Shown: positions 12,360 to 24,755 of the stretch, piece by piece
Numbering within the stretch: the stretch's first letter is position 1
Layout of the letters: each line of letters opens with the position of its first letter
DNA from: Tachypleus tridentatus
Taxonomy: Eukaryota; Arthropoda; Merostomata; Xiphosura; Limulidae
Direction: 5' to 3'
Assembly: GCF_004210375.1 (NCBI RefSeq)
Contig: NC_134833.1
Span: forward strand, 144,700,127-144,764,126
DNA: 64,000 nucleotides
The notes under the pieces: generated by a model
What the model was told of the DNA's origin: nothing
Seen by the model: only the letters and a program-made list of their open reading frames with translations
The model's database searches: none
Translations under genes and position numbers: made by a program

Positions 12360-13640
12360 TTGACAGTAGCAGAAGGTATAAACGTTTCTGTTTAAATGAG
12401 AAAATTATTTATTAGTTTATAGACCTCATTATTAGTTGGTTTCAGACTACAGATTTTACAGATCTGTACATGTTTTGGGAAGTTCTTTTACGAATGTCGT
12501 TTCTTCTCTTTCATTGTCCGTTATTTAATTTCAAAACATATAAAATTATTACTTTTCCCTGTAATTCATTTGACAAGCTTCTGCATTAAAGAACCATTAT
12601 TTAGTGATTTATTTTGATGGAACAGAACTTTGATAATATTAAATTTGTTGATATTGGGACCTTAAAACCAGAGTAGACAGTTTTTGTTCTTGTTTCTCGT
12701 TATGGGAATAACTTAAGCCTAGTACACCATGCTCTGTGTAAGAAACTACTGTAGTTTTAAAACATTTATTAATTTTAATAAAGTTAGTTTTTTATCTTTA
12801 ATGATTTTTTCAAGATAAATAAATCATCTTTTAAAACATCTGAAATATCATTTTGATGACTTTATTCATTTAGAGAGTTATTCATCATCTCGGTTACCAG
12901 TACAATTTAATTTAAAGAAGACTAAGTTGGTCAAGCTACTTACGTAATGTCACACTCCATCTATCTTTAAACTTAGTTTGTTTTTACAACATCAGCTACA
13001 ATACCATTTAAAATAATCTTACTGTAGGTCTTAAGACTAATGATGTCACACTTTATGATTATGTAGATCATGTTTCATTGTTAACTTGTTATATGGGTTT
13101 AGAAGTAAGTTAAGTATCCTAAAGTAGACAAACCTCTGTAAACATGTTTTGTAATAACTACCAACAAAATCATTAATGAATAAATCGTTTAACCTTTTAT
13201 GAATATTAAAATATCTTGTGTTTAACTTATGCCAATACGTTCATCTGAAAAGACTGTTATAAAAATTATCTTTGTCAAATTGTACGTTACAGTTTTACTT
13301 CTGTCTTTATAGATAACTTTATGTTGGTTAGAAGCTATTGATACAAATAAAAAAATATTTATTTAAAATACATATATATAGAAATGTAATACATGATGTG
13401 ATTATATTATCACATTGAACTTCATTATCACACACTGAAGATCATATTACCCTTTTTTATAGAAAGGAATTTGGTTCAATCTCTAAAGAAGTCATTTTCA
13501 ATTTTTTATTCATTACAAAATAATTTATTACAAAAAATTTGACAAATGTAATGCATTATAGTATTAATAAGATATTTTAAGATATAATTAAGATAAAAAA
13601 TGTTACATTATCTTTTATTAGCAATTTCTTTTTCAACATC
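12360..13640. repeat. 5' module (presumed intron) upstream of pseudogene A
   Basis: It aligns with sequence upstream of B (26290-27620), D (52060-53103), the orphan modules at 40560-41215 and 42060-42480, and inverted copies at 44395-45340 (ghost) and 37798-38260 (C). Landmarks are aaaattattactt, the tttgacaagctt block and the block ending in a pyrimidine-rich stretch just before the coding exon. At the equivalent of the 3' splice site the sequence reads tttattagcaattt instead of tttattcgcag, so the acceptor is altered. No open gene lies in it. Confidence 0.8.
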
Positions 13641-13651
13641 TATCTGTGAAC

Positions 13652-14325
13652 ATGAAAATTTCGGACAAGACATTCAGTTTTATAAAGTTCAAGAGTATTC
13701 CTGGAATTGGAATTATTGCGGATGCTTCCACAACCTATTCCTCTTATCCAGTGTTCATTAGTTTGCTTGCTTAATTGGTTTTAAGGGAACCTTGTGGGCC
13801 TTACAATGTATTCATCTTAATGCTGACGATGACGGGCATTATTTGAACTATCAAACCAACGTTTACCGTAAAAACGTTTCAAGATATTGATGACGTATAT
13901 AATCGACGGAAAGGAACTATTTTTGATTTTCTGCGTGTCTATTGAAAGCTTGTTGCTATACAATGGCCCGTAAACTTCAAAAAACACCACCCCAAGTTGT
14001 GGCTAACATTATGTCTACCTTTAGCCTTGTTGTGAGAACTTTTCTACTATTCTTGTTCGAAGAAATTCAAATATCAGCTTGTGGCAGAAACACTGTTCTT
14101 GTTGTGAGTTCTGGCATCTTTATGATGCTGAATCAACTCCTCACCACAACAGCCTTACAAGTGGAAAATGCTGGACCAATGTCCGTTGCTCAAACTCTAA
14201 ACATAATTACAGCCTTTTTGTTCGATATTTTCATCTTGAATACTATCACCGCCTGGTGTAGCATTTTTGGCGCTGTGTTAATTTTTGTTGGTGTTCTTTT
14301 AACAACATTAAGGAAAGTGAATTAG
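13652..14325 (+). pseudogene. SLC35G-like transporter pseudogene A
   Basis: This is a degraded copy of the 307-residue transporter. The first 22 codons match (MKISDKTFSF...GIGII), then about 250 bp covering TM1 to TM3 are absent and the frame resumes at ADASTTYSSYPVF. Further lesions are TAC to TAA in LLAYLV (near 13771), TTA to TGA in GIILI (near 13845), and a lost G near 13928 that shifts the frame. The rest, from LKACCYTMARKL to the C-terminal KKVN-like end (RKVN), is open. The deletion junction is identical to that of pseudogene E. The AATAAA seen after B, C and D is gagaaac here. It cannot make a 10-helix transporter. Confidence 0.95.
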
Positions 14326-16600
14326 TTTCGAACATTTTGACGTTATCTATTTCTTCATTGTTTGACTGTTTCAAAGTTTTTAATTACCAACGTTCGTAAT
14401 GTTGTTCACGAGAAACAGATTTACATAATATTGATGTTTTGATTTAAGTGTGTTACTATCGATAGATGTTAAACGTATCACAGGTGACGATGTGTAGCAC
14501 CTTGAGTTCGACTTATAGTTCTCCGATGAATGTGTAATACATGACAACGTGTTTAGTTTGTTGTTTTATAATCTTTACCTAAAACTATGACCTCTTCTTT
14601 GCGTAGTTCAGAAACATAATAATAAACATTTATACCATATGACTGCGAAATCTGAATTTTACCTCACGGCTAACAAAAATGTTTCTCTCAACTGGGATAT
14701 GCGAGAGTATTTCCATGTACTTGAAACTATTACCAATCCTGCGTGCGTGTTGCCATCTGTGTCCTTGACTGTGAAACCATATATACCTTTTTACAAAAAC
14801 TGCTAACATCGCAGAAACAGATACAGATCCTATATAAATTCAATGTTTTTATATCTTAGATATTGTAATCTAAGTGATTTCCTTTACATTTGGTAATGTT
14901 TTGGTTTCTTACTGACTAACGTTTGCCTGTAATTATACCATTTACTTCAGAACAGTTTTGTTGTAATTTTCTTAAAGGTTTAAGTCATTATCATTCACCA
15001 TCCAGTACAAATTTCACGAAATATTATTATGGGATATAGAAACTACAGTTAGTTTCAATATTGAATAACTAACACAAAAGGTATAACTCATACTTTTATT
15101 CTATGGTACTTTTGTAACTTAGCCGGATAATTAATTACCAAGTAAAAGGCTTAACATTACTTTTTGTATGATAATATGGTGCAATGATATTCATAAAAAA
15201 TATTTTGTTTAGGTGCTAATTAAACTTAAATAACTTAGTTACGAAAATCAGAAACTGAAGTTTCTGACCAAAGTTCTACCGTAAATAAATTAGGATCATA
15301 ACGTCCACTTAACACACTAAAAGTCCCTGGTTTGATTTCAAGTAAACACCATTTTAACTTTTCAGATATTATTAATATCTATTTATTTCGAAAAATTATT
15401 TGTAAAAGTACATTAGTGTGATTTGTGAAAAATCTCCTGAAAAACATATTTATATATTCCACACTACAACAGTTAATTTTTCATTATTATATAAAGTCTA
15501 AACTGATTCAATATAATAAATTTATATTTGAAACACAATTACGATAGTCGTCTGATATGATTAAAAGTCAAATAACTTTTATTGTGTATCATTTTTGTTG
15601 GCCCGGGATGGCCTAGCGCGTAAGGCGTGCGACTCGAGCAAAATATCCTCGCCCTCCCAGCCGTGGGGGTGTATAATGTGACGGTCAATCCCACTATTCG
15701 TTGGTAAAAGAGTAGCCCAAGAGTTGGCGGTAGGTGGTGATGACTAGCTGCCTTCTCTCTAGTCTTACACTGCTAAATTAGGGACAGCTAGCACAGATTG
15801 CCCTCGAGTAGCTTTGTGCGAAATTCCCAAACAAACAAACAAATCATTTTTGTTACAGTGCAGGTCTTTGTGGAACAATAACATTTAATCATATAAATAT
15901 TATAAGGTGTCGAGATCATAAGAGAACCCTTAAATGTTAGTTTAGTTTTATATGAAGCAAAAAAGTATGTTAATAAATTTCTTAATAGCAGTAAATCATT
16001 TCTGGATACCCCGAACTATAAATTTAAAATAGACGTTAATTACATTTTCAAATTATTGAAAATCTCCAAACATTGCAAAAGCAGAACAAGCGCAAATTAT
16101 TTTACACAATTGATTAGATCAAGAAAATTGGGCGAGATTTGAAAGGTTACAATCTTTAATTAGATAAAAAGGTTTTCTTTATTTCTGTGACGTCAGTTGC
16201 AAGTTTTGGTAAAGACTAAACTAAGGTTAAATATACTAAAGTAACTGAAAACTGTTATACAAAAGAGAATAATTGGAAGGATGCTGGGGTGATATTTATA
16301 GGTATAATGAACACTTTAATACTGCATAAACGTCACTACTTCTATTACATCAGTCCTTCAGTTATCATTAGTTCAAGTACCTCTGGTTTAGTTGAACATC
16401 TAGAGAAGGTTAGAAGAGTGTTGATAAATAAATATATACAACTGGTAACAACTAAATAATAGTCACTCTGGACCATCTTGCATTCATCATAATTTGGGAT
16501 TTTGAAAAATCTCTAGCAGAAACATTGTTATATAGCCACATTTATTGAAATAAATAAATATTGAAAATATTTCTTTGTTAGTTCTACATGTTGTGTCACT
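14326..16600. repeat. 3' flank of pseudogene A, inverted copy of E flank
   Basis: It matches 57200-59481 in inverted orientation, and its later half (15060-15560 and 16240-16600) also matches 32600-33780 beside gene C. It is noncoding. The match is interrupted by a young SINE (15600) and ends at a Tc1 fragment (16603). Confidence 0.85.
15600..15842 (+). mobile_element. Young long SINE with target-site duplication
   Basis: Head ggcccgggatggcctagcgc, the usual body, and a tail of CAAA repeats. The head carries an internal deletion after gcgactcgag, so the B box is missing. Flanking direct repeats atcatttttgtt (15588-15599 and 15843-15854) are a perfect 12-bp target-site duplication. The equivalent site in the E arm (near 58200-58212) and near C (33060-33072) has one copy of the target and no SINE, so the insertion came after the arms duplicated. 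Confidence 0.95.
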
Positions 16601-16602
16601 TA

Positions 16603-16857
16603 CCGTTACGACAGAAAGTGTTCGTACCCTGCGTCCCGAGTGAATTTTTGCTCATAACGTAAAAAGTATCACTATTAGGCTAATAGAAGTATGGTGTATG
16701 ATAAATATTATAGTAACATACATCTCAATAAATGTTTATCTAAATTAAACGACAAAAAACAGTTTATAAACAAATAACCAAAATTAAGAGGAATAGAAAG
16801 TGTTCGTACAGTTCAGAACGTGTGAAAAAACTATTATTCCTGTAAAAATTTTGTTAA
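16603..16857 (+). mobile_element. Tc1-like element, left terminal fragment
   Basis: About 255 bp match the left terminal repeat of the 748-2368 element, including both aaagtgttcgtac direct repeats (16616 and 16798). The sequence stops matching after ttttgttaagcttggcg. A TA at 16601 precedes it, and the equivalent uninterrupted site is seen near 33775, so one end of a real insertion is present and the remainder is deleted or rearranged. Confidence 0.8.
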
Positions 16858-17404
16858 GCTTGGCGTGTGAAGTACAGAACTGATTTTTAGAAGGCTTGCG
16901 CCCACGAAAGACAGAAAAAGTATTGGATTAGGTTCACTACCAAAATTTTTTCTTTCATCAGTTCCAAAGTCGTCTGGGACAAGATTTGGAGGGTCAGTGG
17001 GAAATATCCTTCCCATTCACTTTTGACCTAACTCTCAAATGGCCAGGAAGTTACTTGTATACAAGATACAGCTTATACCTTTGGAGAGTGTGTTTTACAC
17101 CTTTAAAGCACTACTGTATTTTTTCCTGTCCTCTTTTTTATCAAGTTTTGGTCTGTGAGACCACCACTTTCTTTCGAAGATAGTCCTTATGTTTATAATC
17201 GGCCATTTATGCGGTGAAACTTCTAATGGCTATGCATCAGTCTGGCGGTACGCCAGGCAAATCTAATGATATTCTTTAAACGATGATGTACTATCTGTTT
17301 CCTGCTCTTCTTCTGATAGTTTTAAAGTAAATTTGGCAATAGGCTTCTGTGCTTTACCCACCACGAGTATCGAAATTTGGTTTTCAGCGATGTGGGTCTG
17401 CAGA
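16858..17404. other. Unassigned stretch between Tc1 fragment and 7-kb repeat
   Basis: I recognise no gene. The last part, with cgagtatcgaaatttggttt and cagcgatgtgggtctgcag, resembles an old short-SINE body. The two short open frames (16834-17016 on minus and 16986-17183 on plus) have no family features. Confidence 0.4.
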
Positions 17405-18157
17405 CACACCTCTGTGCCATTGGAGAAACACTAATTAGGGAATGGATAGATGTTCCATTCTCAAAATCTATCATATTCTCAAATTATTAAAGTTGTACTA
17501 TCTGTCCAGGGTTTATGGTTGAGCTATGGGCTGCGCCGTTAATATGGTGGGCCTTAAGCATCATCTGGGGCTTCAGCTCTGCATGGAGGCTTTCCACATT
17601 TCGATAATCCAGAGTTTGTATGCTGAGTTCTGAGAACTTCCCTTTCACATCAGACATTCACAACATTCCTTGCTATGTAATATAAAACTTTTATACTTAT
17701 CATGATGTCTCACCTGGAGTTGTGTCTTTATTCCTTCGCGAACTGTCCTTTTTGGGAATAGTTAGTCTACTATTTCTTCTTTCTATCTTCATATCCAGGG
17801 ATTGCTAACTGAACTGGTCTGTCACTGGATGATGCTGTTGAGTCTAATTATCAGCTTATTCCACCATGGCTTATTACCATCCCCACTTGTGACCTTTATT
17901 TATGTCATCTGAGAAGGACGGATACTCCTGAGAGGAATTATAATCTTTATTTGCTCAACACTGTCAAACAATTTTTCCATATCCATTTCAACAGATGATT
18001 AAAATCTGATGTCTTTTTCAGTTCCAACATATTTTACTGTGGTTCATTGTATACAATTTCATTGGAATTAGAATACATACAAGCTAATAAGAGCACTAAT
18101 TGTACTATATACACTGACTCTCTTAGCTCTCTGATGGCCCTGGAATTGCTTGACGCA

Positions 18158-19780
18158 CAGTTACGACAGAAAGTGTTCGTACCCCTGCGTCACAAGTAGG
18201 TTTTTGCTCATAACCTAAAAAGTATCACGATTAGGCTAATAGACGTATAATATATTATACATATTATACTAACACACATTTACATAAATATTTATGTTTA
18301 TATAAACAAATAAACTGTTTATAAACAAATAACCAAAAATAGGTTGAGGAGAAAGTGTTCGTACACTTCACAACGTGTGAGAAAACTGATATTCCCGTAA
18401 AAATTTTGTTTAGTTTGGCGAATAAACTGCATTATACTATTTCATAACTAGACACTTGGATCATATTTGTTGGAATTTAGCCAGCAATAAATGTACTTTC
18501 GGCAATTTTGCGTCGTCTCCGTCATTATATGCTTGGTCATCATGGCGAACAGGAAACAACTGTCCAGTGATTTAAAAAACCAATTATTGTAAAATACAAG
18601 TCTCGTGTGTCTCTTTCCGGTATTTTTACACAACTTAATGTGCCGAAATATACTGTTCAAAGCATAATTGCCAAGTTTAACCTTACAGGATCAACTCCTA
18701 ACCTCCATCGTTCCGGACGCCCCACCAAAATTCCAGAGAGAATCAAGAGGAAGGTTCTCAGCGTAGTTAGTAAGAACCCTCTTTTAACAGGTAATGACAT
18801 ACAGAAACTGGTAAGGAAAACTGAGGTTGAATTAAGCACCTTTACAGTTACGAACATGTTACGATCTTCCATATTCAAAGCAAGCCGTTATCGTAGAACT
18901 CCATATTTAAAGCATGTTCATTTAGAAGCACGTTTGAGGTATGGAAGAAAGCATGTAGATAAACCTTTTACCTATTGAAAGAGTATTCTTTGGTCAGACG
19001 AGACTAAAATTGAGCTTTTCGGCCACAATGATGTTCGCTATATTTTTCGTAAGAAGGGGGAACGAAATCTTTCAAAGAACACCGTCCCTACAGTAAAACA
19101 CGGAGGTGGCTCGATCATGCTATGGGGTTTCTTCAGTTTTTTTGGTGTAGGCAGCCTTCACCGCGTCAACGGAATCATGAAAAAAGATGAGTACGTTGAT
19201 ATATTAGGCACTTATTTCAAAATGATGCTCGGAACTTGCGGTTTGGGCATCGTTGAATCTTGCAGCACGAAAATGACCCAAAGCACACATCGAAATATGT
19301 GCAATTTTGGTTGTAGAGAAACTATATAAGCGTTTTGGAGTGGCCATCGCAGTTACCCGATCTCAACCCATTTGAAAACGTTTGGCATGAGTTGAAGACC
19401 GGGGTTCATCGGCGTCATCCGAAAAACTTGCAAGATTTGGAGGCCTTCTGTAAAGAAGAATGGAAGAAAATACCAGTCGAGTACTGTCATACGATCATGG
19501 AGGGGTGTGAGGAGAGATTGCGCCAAGCAATTTGCCTGAAAGGCTACATAACTGACCATTAAAGTAGATGCACGAACACTTTCTGCCCCTCCTGTGTTTG
19601 GTTATTTGTTCATAAATAGTTTATTTGTCGTTCAATTTACATACAAAACATTATGTAGATCTGTGTCAGAATAATATTTATAATATACTCTACTTTCATT
19701 ATCCTTATTGCGATACTTTTTAAGTTATGAGGAAAAATCTTCTCATGACGCAGGGGTACGTACATTTTCCGTCGTAACTT
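18158..19780 (+). mobile_element. Tc1/mariner-type DNA transposon, copy 2
   Basis: It has the same ends as the element at 748 (cagttacgac ... gtcgtaactt, then TA) and the same IR/DR layout. It differs by a few single-base length changes and is the better copy for reading the transposase. Confidence 0.88.
18542..19562 (+). pseudogene. Tc1-like transposase, broken, copy 2
   Basis: The frame from VSLSGIFTQLN to KHVDKPFTY is open for 123 residues and includes the second half of the DNA-binding region (HRSGRPTKIPERIKRK). A TGA replaces Trp at about 18976, followed by [13 protein letters not shown] with the first catalytic Asp. The middle is shifted (near 19240-19330), and the end is open from EWPSQLPDLNPFENVWHELK to the TAA at 19560. 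An early TAA near 18590 also separates the ATG from the main frame. Lesions at the TGA and early TAA are shared with copy 1; several frame shifts are not. Confidence 0.9.
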
Positions 19781-22234
19781 TATAATTGGTACAAATGTTA
19801 CTGGAAGAAACCAGATTTATAATAAATGTCTTAAGATGGTTTTGAGGTTACAAAACTTATATTGACCTCAGCTGTTTTATTTTTTAAGGGTTATTTCTGT
19901 GCGTACGTTACAATAATCTTAAAAGATCCAAACGTTGATGTCCAAATATTAACCTGAAGATGACATAAGAAGGTCAAAACATTGTTATGTACTTTATTTT
20001 AATGAAAGTTTTAGTACTCACACTAGCCTTCTTGAGAATATGTCGAAACGACCATTTCATGTTTTGTAAATATGAGAATCATTTAGTTTCATCTAGTGGA
20101 ACGGACGAAATATATTGTTACCTATATCAAATCATAAATTTATTTAAAAAAAAATACACACAGATATGTAACTACATTCCTAGTGATATAAGTCATCACA
20201 TATACTCTTGAGCCAACAGGGACTCACGTTACAAATTAACTACTTTATTGTTATACAAAAGAGCTTCGACAACCATAGTGTTAACGACTACAACGTCGGA
20301 GTATCACTATAACTTCACGATATAATTATACTTCTGTATCTATTCATATTATTGGTCAAAAGAAACTAACTACAGAAGTAGCATTTGTAATAGATGGGTA
20401 AATGTAACATCTACAGTAATAAACTACAAGATCAAGACATAAGGTCACATATTAACCTTTTGTATTCCAAAGTATTTCGGGTCATCACATACTAATTTTT
20501 CATGCATCAACTCACTTGGATAAATACTATCTCCCTCTATTGTTGCAACGGTAAGTCTGTTGTGTGCTTAGAACGCTAGAACCCAGATTTCGATATCCTT
20601 AATGGGCAGAGTACAGACAGCCTATTGTGAACTTTGACCTTCACACCAATCTAACAAATACATTATTTCCCTCCACATTAGCGTACTATGTTATTTATTT
20701 ACCTCTCGTGGACTACCTCGTTTGTTACTAGTTAGGCACATGGCTACATAATATGGTATCTGCGTTCTGCCCATCTTGAGTATGGAAACCTGGTTTTAGT
20801 GATATAACTCCACAGGCATATTGCTCTGCCACTGGGGACAGATTACTTCGTACTTGTGACCTTTTGTTGCTAAACGCTAATTTACATAATAGCTATGCTA
20901 TGCTCACAGCTGGTGTCACAATCTGATTTGTAGGTTTGAAGCCTTTTACCTTACCACTGAGATGTTGCGATTATTTATTTGTAATAAAATTCACTGTCTT
21001 TTTAAACTATTCGTATTTAACGTTTATTATGAAGCGAATTAATGTAAACTTTAGACATTAGATGATTACTAGAATATTGTATATATTTTTAGGCACAAAC
21101 CTTGACCAGTAGATGGTACTACATCGATTAGGTTATACCGTTGGAAACTGTGTTTCAATATCTGGTGTTAGCAGAGCACAGATAGCCCATTCTATTGCGT
21201 TATAATTAACAACAAACAAAATTTATTTCGTTTGTTATTTTCAAAAGTTTTTCACAATACCTTTATTGATACGAAATTTAAGATTTATTTATCATTTTCT
21301 AATACTGATCACTTCATTATACCTATCAACCATAATATGTTATATACATATAAATATAACATTTATCAAGCCTTTTTAAGTAACCTTTGTACACGTTAAG
21401 CCTCTTTAATTACGTGGCTGATGCTTTTCACAAGACCAATAAATATATATATATATATATTAGGCTGATTAAATCAGTGGTTCAAAAAGTAGGGCCGACA
21501 GAAGTTTCATATACGTAGGTGGATATTTGTATCTGGATGTTGTGTGGATAGCTGGTTAAATCTCAGCATCCATCATGCTCAGCATGGTGAAAGTACCTTA
21601 GCATCCCTCTCAATTTTTGATTTAGTCACAGAAGCTGGTGCTTTCTAGCAAATGGCTCAATGACACCACTTCGCACGTCGTTGCAATGGAAACCACTTTG
21701 TTTAGTACTTCAGTATCCGTAACACCCAAGTAACAATCACCCCATAGTTCTCTGTCTTTTCTCGTTAGACATTAATTCATTGTTGTCATATAAAAATACC
21801 GAGGGATTAAAAATAGATAAACATTAGGATCAGAATAGGTTTTCTCTCGTTTGTTTCTACTAGGTCACTTGACAATATGATCCTGTCTGGAACATAAATT
21901 ATGTCACTCTTACTTTAAAAGTCAAGTTAGAGAGTATAGTAGGTTACTTAAACCATACGTAAATAGGAATAATAACATATTATGATATAAAAGATACCAT
22001 ATTAGGTATATCAGATACAGTATGAAATTATTTCGAAAGTGAATGGATGGAATGGTGTAAAGCAATATATTTATGTCGCTACTTATTAAAACAACTAAAT
22101 TTAACATCAAGCAACTTACATTAAACTCATAATAACTATCAGACATTAATGATTAACTTAGGAAATATATTTTAAAATTTTCTAAAATAAACTATAAAAT
22201 CAGACTGAGGAAGGACAGTGAGACTTTAGACAAA

Positions 22235-22794
22235 TTCATTGAAGATGTAGTACGATATTCTTCATGGTTTTATTTACATTGAAGATGTAGTATGATATTC
22301 TCTATGATTTTATTTACATTGAAGATGTAGTATGATATTCTCTATGGTTATATTTACATTAAAGATGTAGTATGATATTCTTCATGGTTTTATTTACATT
22401 GAAGATGTAGTATGATATTCTTCATGGTTTTATTTACATTGAAGATGTAGTATGATATTCATCATGGTTCTATGTACATTTGAAGATGTAGTACGATATT
22501 CTTCAGGGTTTTCTTTACATTGAAGATGTCGTGTGATATTCTCTATGGTTTTATTTACATTGAAGATGTAGTATGATATTCTCTATGATTTTATTTACAT
22601 TGAAGATGTTGTATGATATTCTCTATGGTTATATTTACATTAAAGATGTAGTATGATATTCTTCATGGTTTTATTTACATTGAAGATGTAGTATGATATT
22701 CTCTATGGTTTTATTTACATTGAAGATGTAGTAAGATATTCTATATAGTTTTATTTACTTTGAAGATGTAGTATGGTATTCTCTATGATTTTAT
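22235..22794. repeat. 40-bp minisatellite, about 14 units, array 2
   Basis: Unit order and unit variants match array 1 one by one, including the phase-shifting unit near 22455-22495. Minisatellites usually change copy number quickly, so the conserved order argues that the two 7-kb copies are alleles or extremely recent duplicates. Confidence 0.95.
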
Positions 22795-22854
22795 CCAAAT
22801 TCTTCAAGTTAAGTTATGGACATTATTATCACTTATTAAAGTGTCTAGAAAATA

Positions 22855-23265
22855 AACTTTATGATCTTCTACTGTAAACTCTGTACTGATATGTTTGTTG
22901 TTGAAATATTAGAGAAATTACGAAGCTTCATGAGTGTTCTCATAACAAACGTGTCATCACCATATCTTTGATAGTAAAGAGGCTGAAAATAATTTTCTGT
23001 CTACTGTATTTTATACAAACACAATATAGATTTGTCATAAACGGCCCCTATCTAGAACCCATGGGAAGTGTAACGATCTGATCACGTAGCTTGTTATTAT
23101 GACGGAAGTGAGATTTGTTAACTGCAATGTTTATTAATTACACAGAAAGTGGTTTATGGGTGGCCACATTGCTGGAAATCAAAATGGTGCCAAAGTTTAT
23201 AGTCTTTTCCAAAGGTATATTTATAAACAATGATTCAACGTCAAAACGTGCACGGTAAGACAGTA
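22855..23265 (-). pseudogene. Fossil reverse transcriptase, Penelope-like, copy 2
   Basis: This is the counterpart of 5440-5850 with the same MGS and RYGDDTF remnants on the minus strand and the same stops. It is non-functional. Confidence 0.6.
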
Positions 23266-23644
23266 ATATACCAGAATGTTTTTAACACTAGTAACTGAGC
23301 TCCGATACCTGTAGTGGGAAGATAATAGATTGGTTTATGTAGCTTTGTGCTTGGTAACAAACAACAAGACATTAATTTCCATGCCCTTCTATTTTATTTC
23401 CTAAGAAACTTCAAAACTGTAATTTCATATTATTCATTGGTGGTAAACTTGCAGAAGTTTAGCTGCAAACTACCTAATCTGTAGCTACAGGTTCTCATGC
23501 TGTGAAGAAAAAAAAATTCATTGCTAAATTTGTTGTTCATTAATCTTAGGTAAATAATAAAACAATCGTTTCACAGAAGTGGAAAAATCAATTAATATAT
23601 CTTCAGCTACTTTAAAACAATGAGGATTTATGACACATGAATGT

Positions 23645-23755
23645 TGCTCCCCAGTGGCTCAGCGGTATGTCTGCGGATTTACAACACTACAATCCATGGT
23701 GGGCAGAGGACAGATAGCCCCTTGTGTAGCTTTGTGCTTAATTCAAAACAACAAC
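23645..23755 (+). mobile_element. Short tRNA-derived SINE, copy 2 set
   Basis: The counterpart of 6228-6340, again followed by two degraded relatives at about 23845-23945 and 24195-24290. Confidence 0.65.
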
Positions 23756-24502
23756 AACAATACATGAATATTTACCTTACTTATACAAGTGGGTCAATTG
23801 AATAATCTTAATTTCAAGTAACCAACTAAAGAGGTACACAGTGAATGTCTCCATTGGCACAGCTATATTTCTGTGGACTTACAACACAGTATATTTGTGT
23901 GTGAAGAGCACATTGTGTAGCTTAGTACTTAACTTCAAACTAATACACAATGATAATTTTATTGTGCTCATCGCGGGTATCAAAACGTAATTTTTGGTCT
24001 TATAACTCTTCAGACATGTCACTGGGAAGGGACATCATAAAAGAGAGAGCAAATATCTTGTGAAGAAAGTTACAGGTGACTGGCTTCCTTACTTCTGATC
24101 GGTATTTAAACTTAACCATGTGTCGACAGGTTACTGTTCAAATTCAAATTTTCTATTTCAGTGAGTGTTTTCTTCATAAACAAGTCTCCTTTTGATGAGT
24201 TAGCGGCTACGCTACAGACTTAGGGTTTGATTTTCTGCAGTGGACAGAGCGCACATAATCCATTCTGTTGCTTAATAGTAAATAAAAAATTGTTCTTAAT
24301 AAGGTCCAGATACTGCAATAGAGCTACAGTTAAAAAAAATTAGTTATTGAGTTTAATACAACAAAAGATATATTATTTTGGATAAACCAGAACATAAAAA
24401 TACCTTATTTAATTAGTGTGACAGACAGGGTTATTTTCAACCTTGTTGGGCACATTTTTAGCTTGTTATAAATAACATAGTTATTGTTTTTTAAAAGATT
24501 AA

Positions 24503-24755
24503 GCCCAGCATTGCCAGGTGGTTAGAGTGCTCCACTCTGAGTATCAGGTGTACAAATTTCGTTGATACCAAACATACTCGCTCTTACATCCGTTGGGACA
24601 TTATAAGTGACGGTCAAATCCTGTATGTTGGTAAAAGGGTAACTCAAGAATTGGCAGTGAGTGGAGATGATTAACTCTCTTCCCTCTAGTCTTACATCGC
24701 TAAATTAGGGACGAGTGGCGCACTCGTGTAGCTTTGCGAGAATTTCCAATAAAAA
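24503..24755 (+). mobile_element. Diverged long SINE subtype
   Basis: Head gcccagcattgccaggtggt, body ccctctagtcttacatcgct, tail after gtagctttgcgagaatttcc. The body has private changes (gggacgagtggcgcactcg) shared with the minus-strand SINE at 41395-41605. The sequence that follows (24780-24960) is also shared with 41215-41390, so these form one inverted duplicated block. Confidence 0.85.

Larger units (their letters stand above)
17405..24459. repeat. 7-kb direct repeat, copy 2
   Basis: The second, uninterrupted copy of 1-7039. It continues past the point where copy 1 meets the gap (ggcacatttttagcttgtta). Both copies carry the Tc1 element in the same place with the same flanks, so the transposon was present before the copies separated, or there is only one real locus. 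Confidence 0.93.

Noticed and set aside
4507-22146. A 74-residue frame repeated at 4507-4731 and 21922-22146
   Set aside because: Identical only because the 7-kb segment is duplicated; composition is that of AT-rich noncoding DNA and the related region before array 3 has no such frame.
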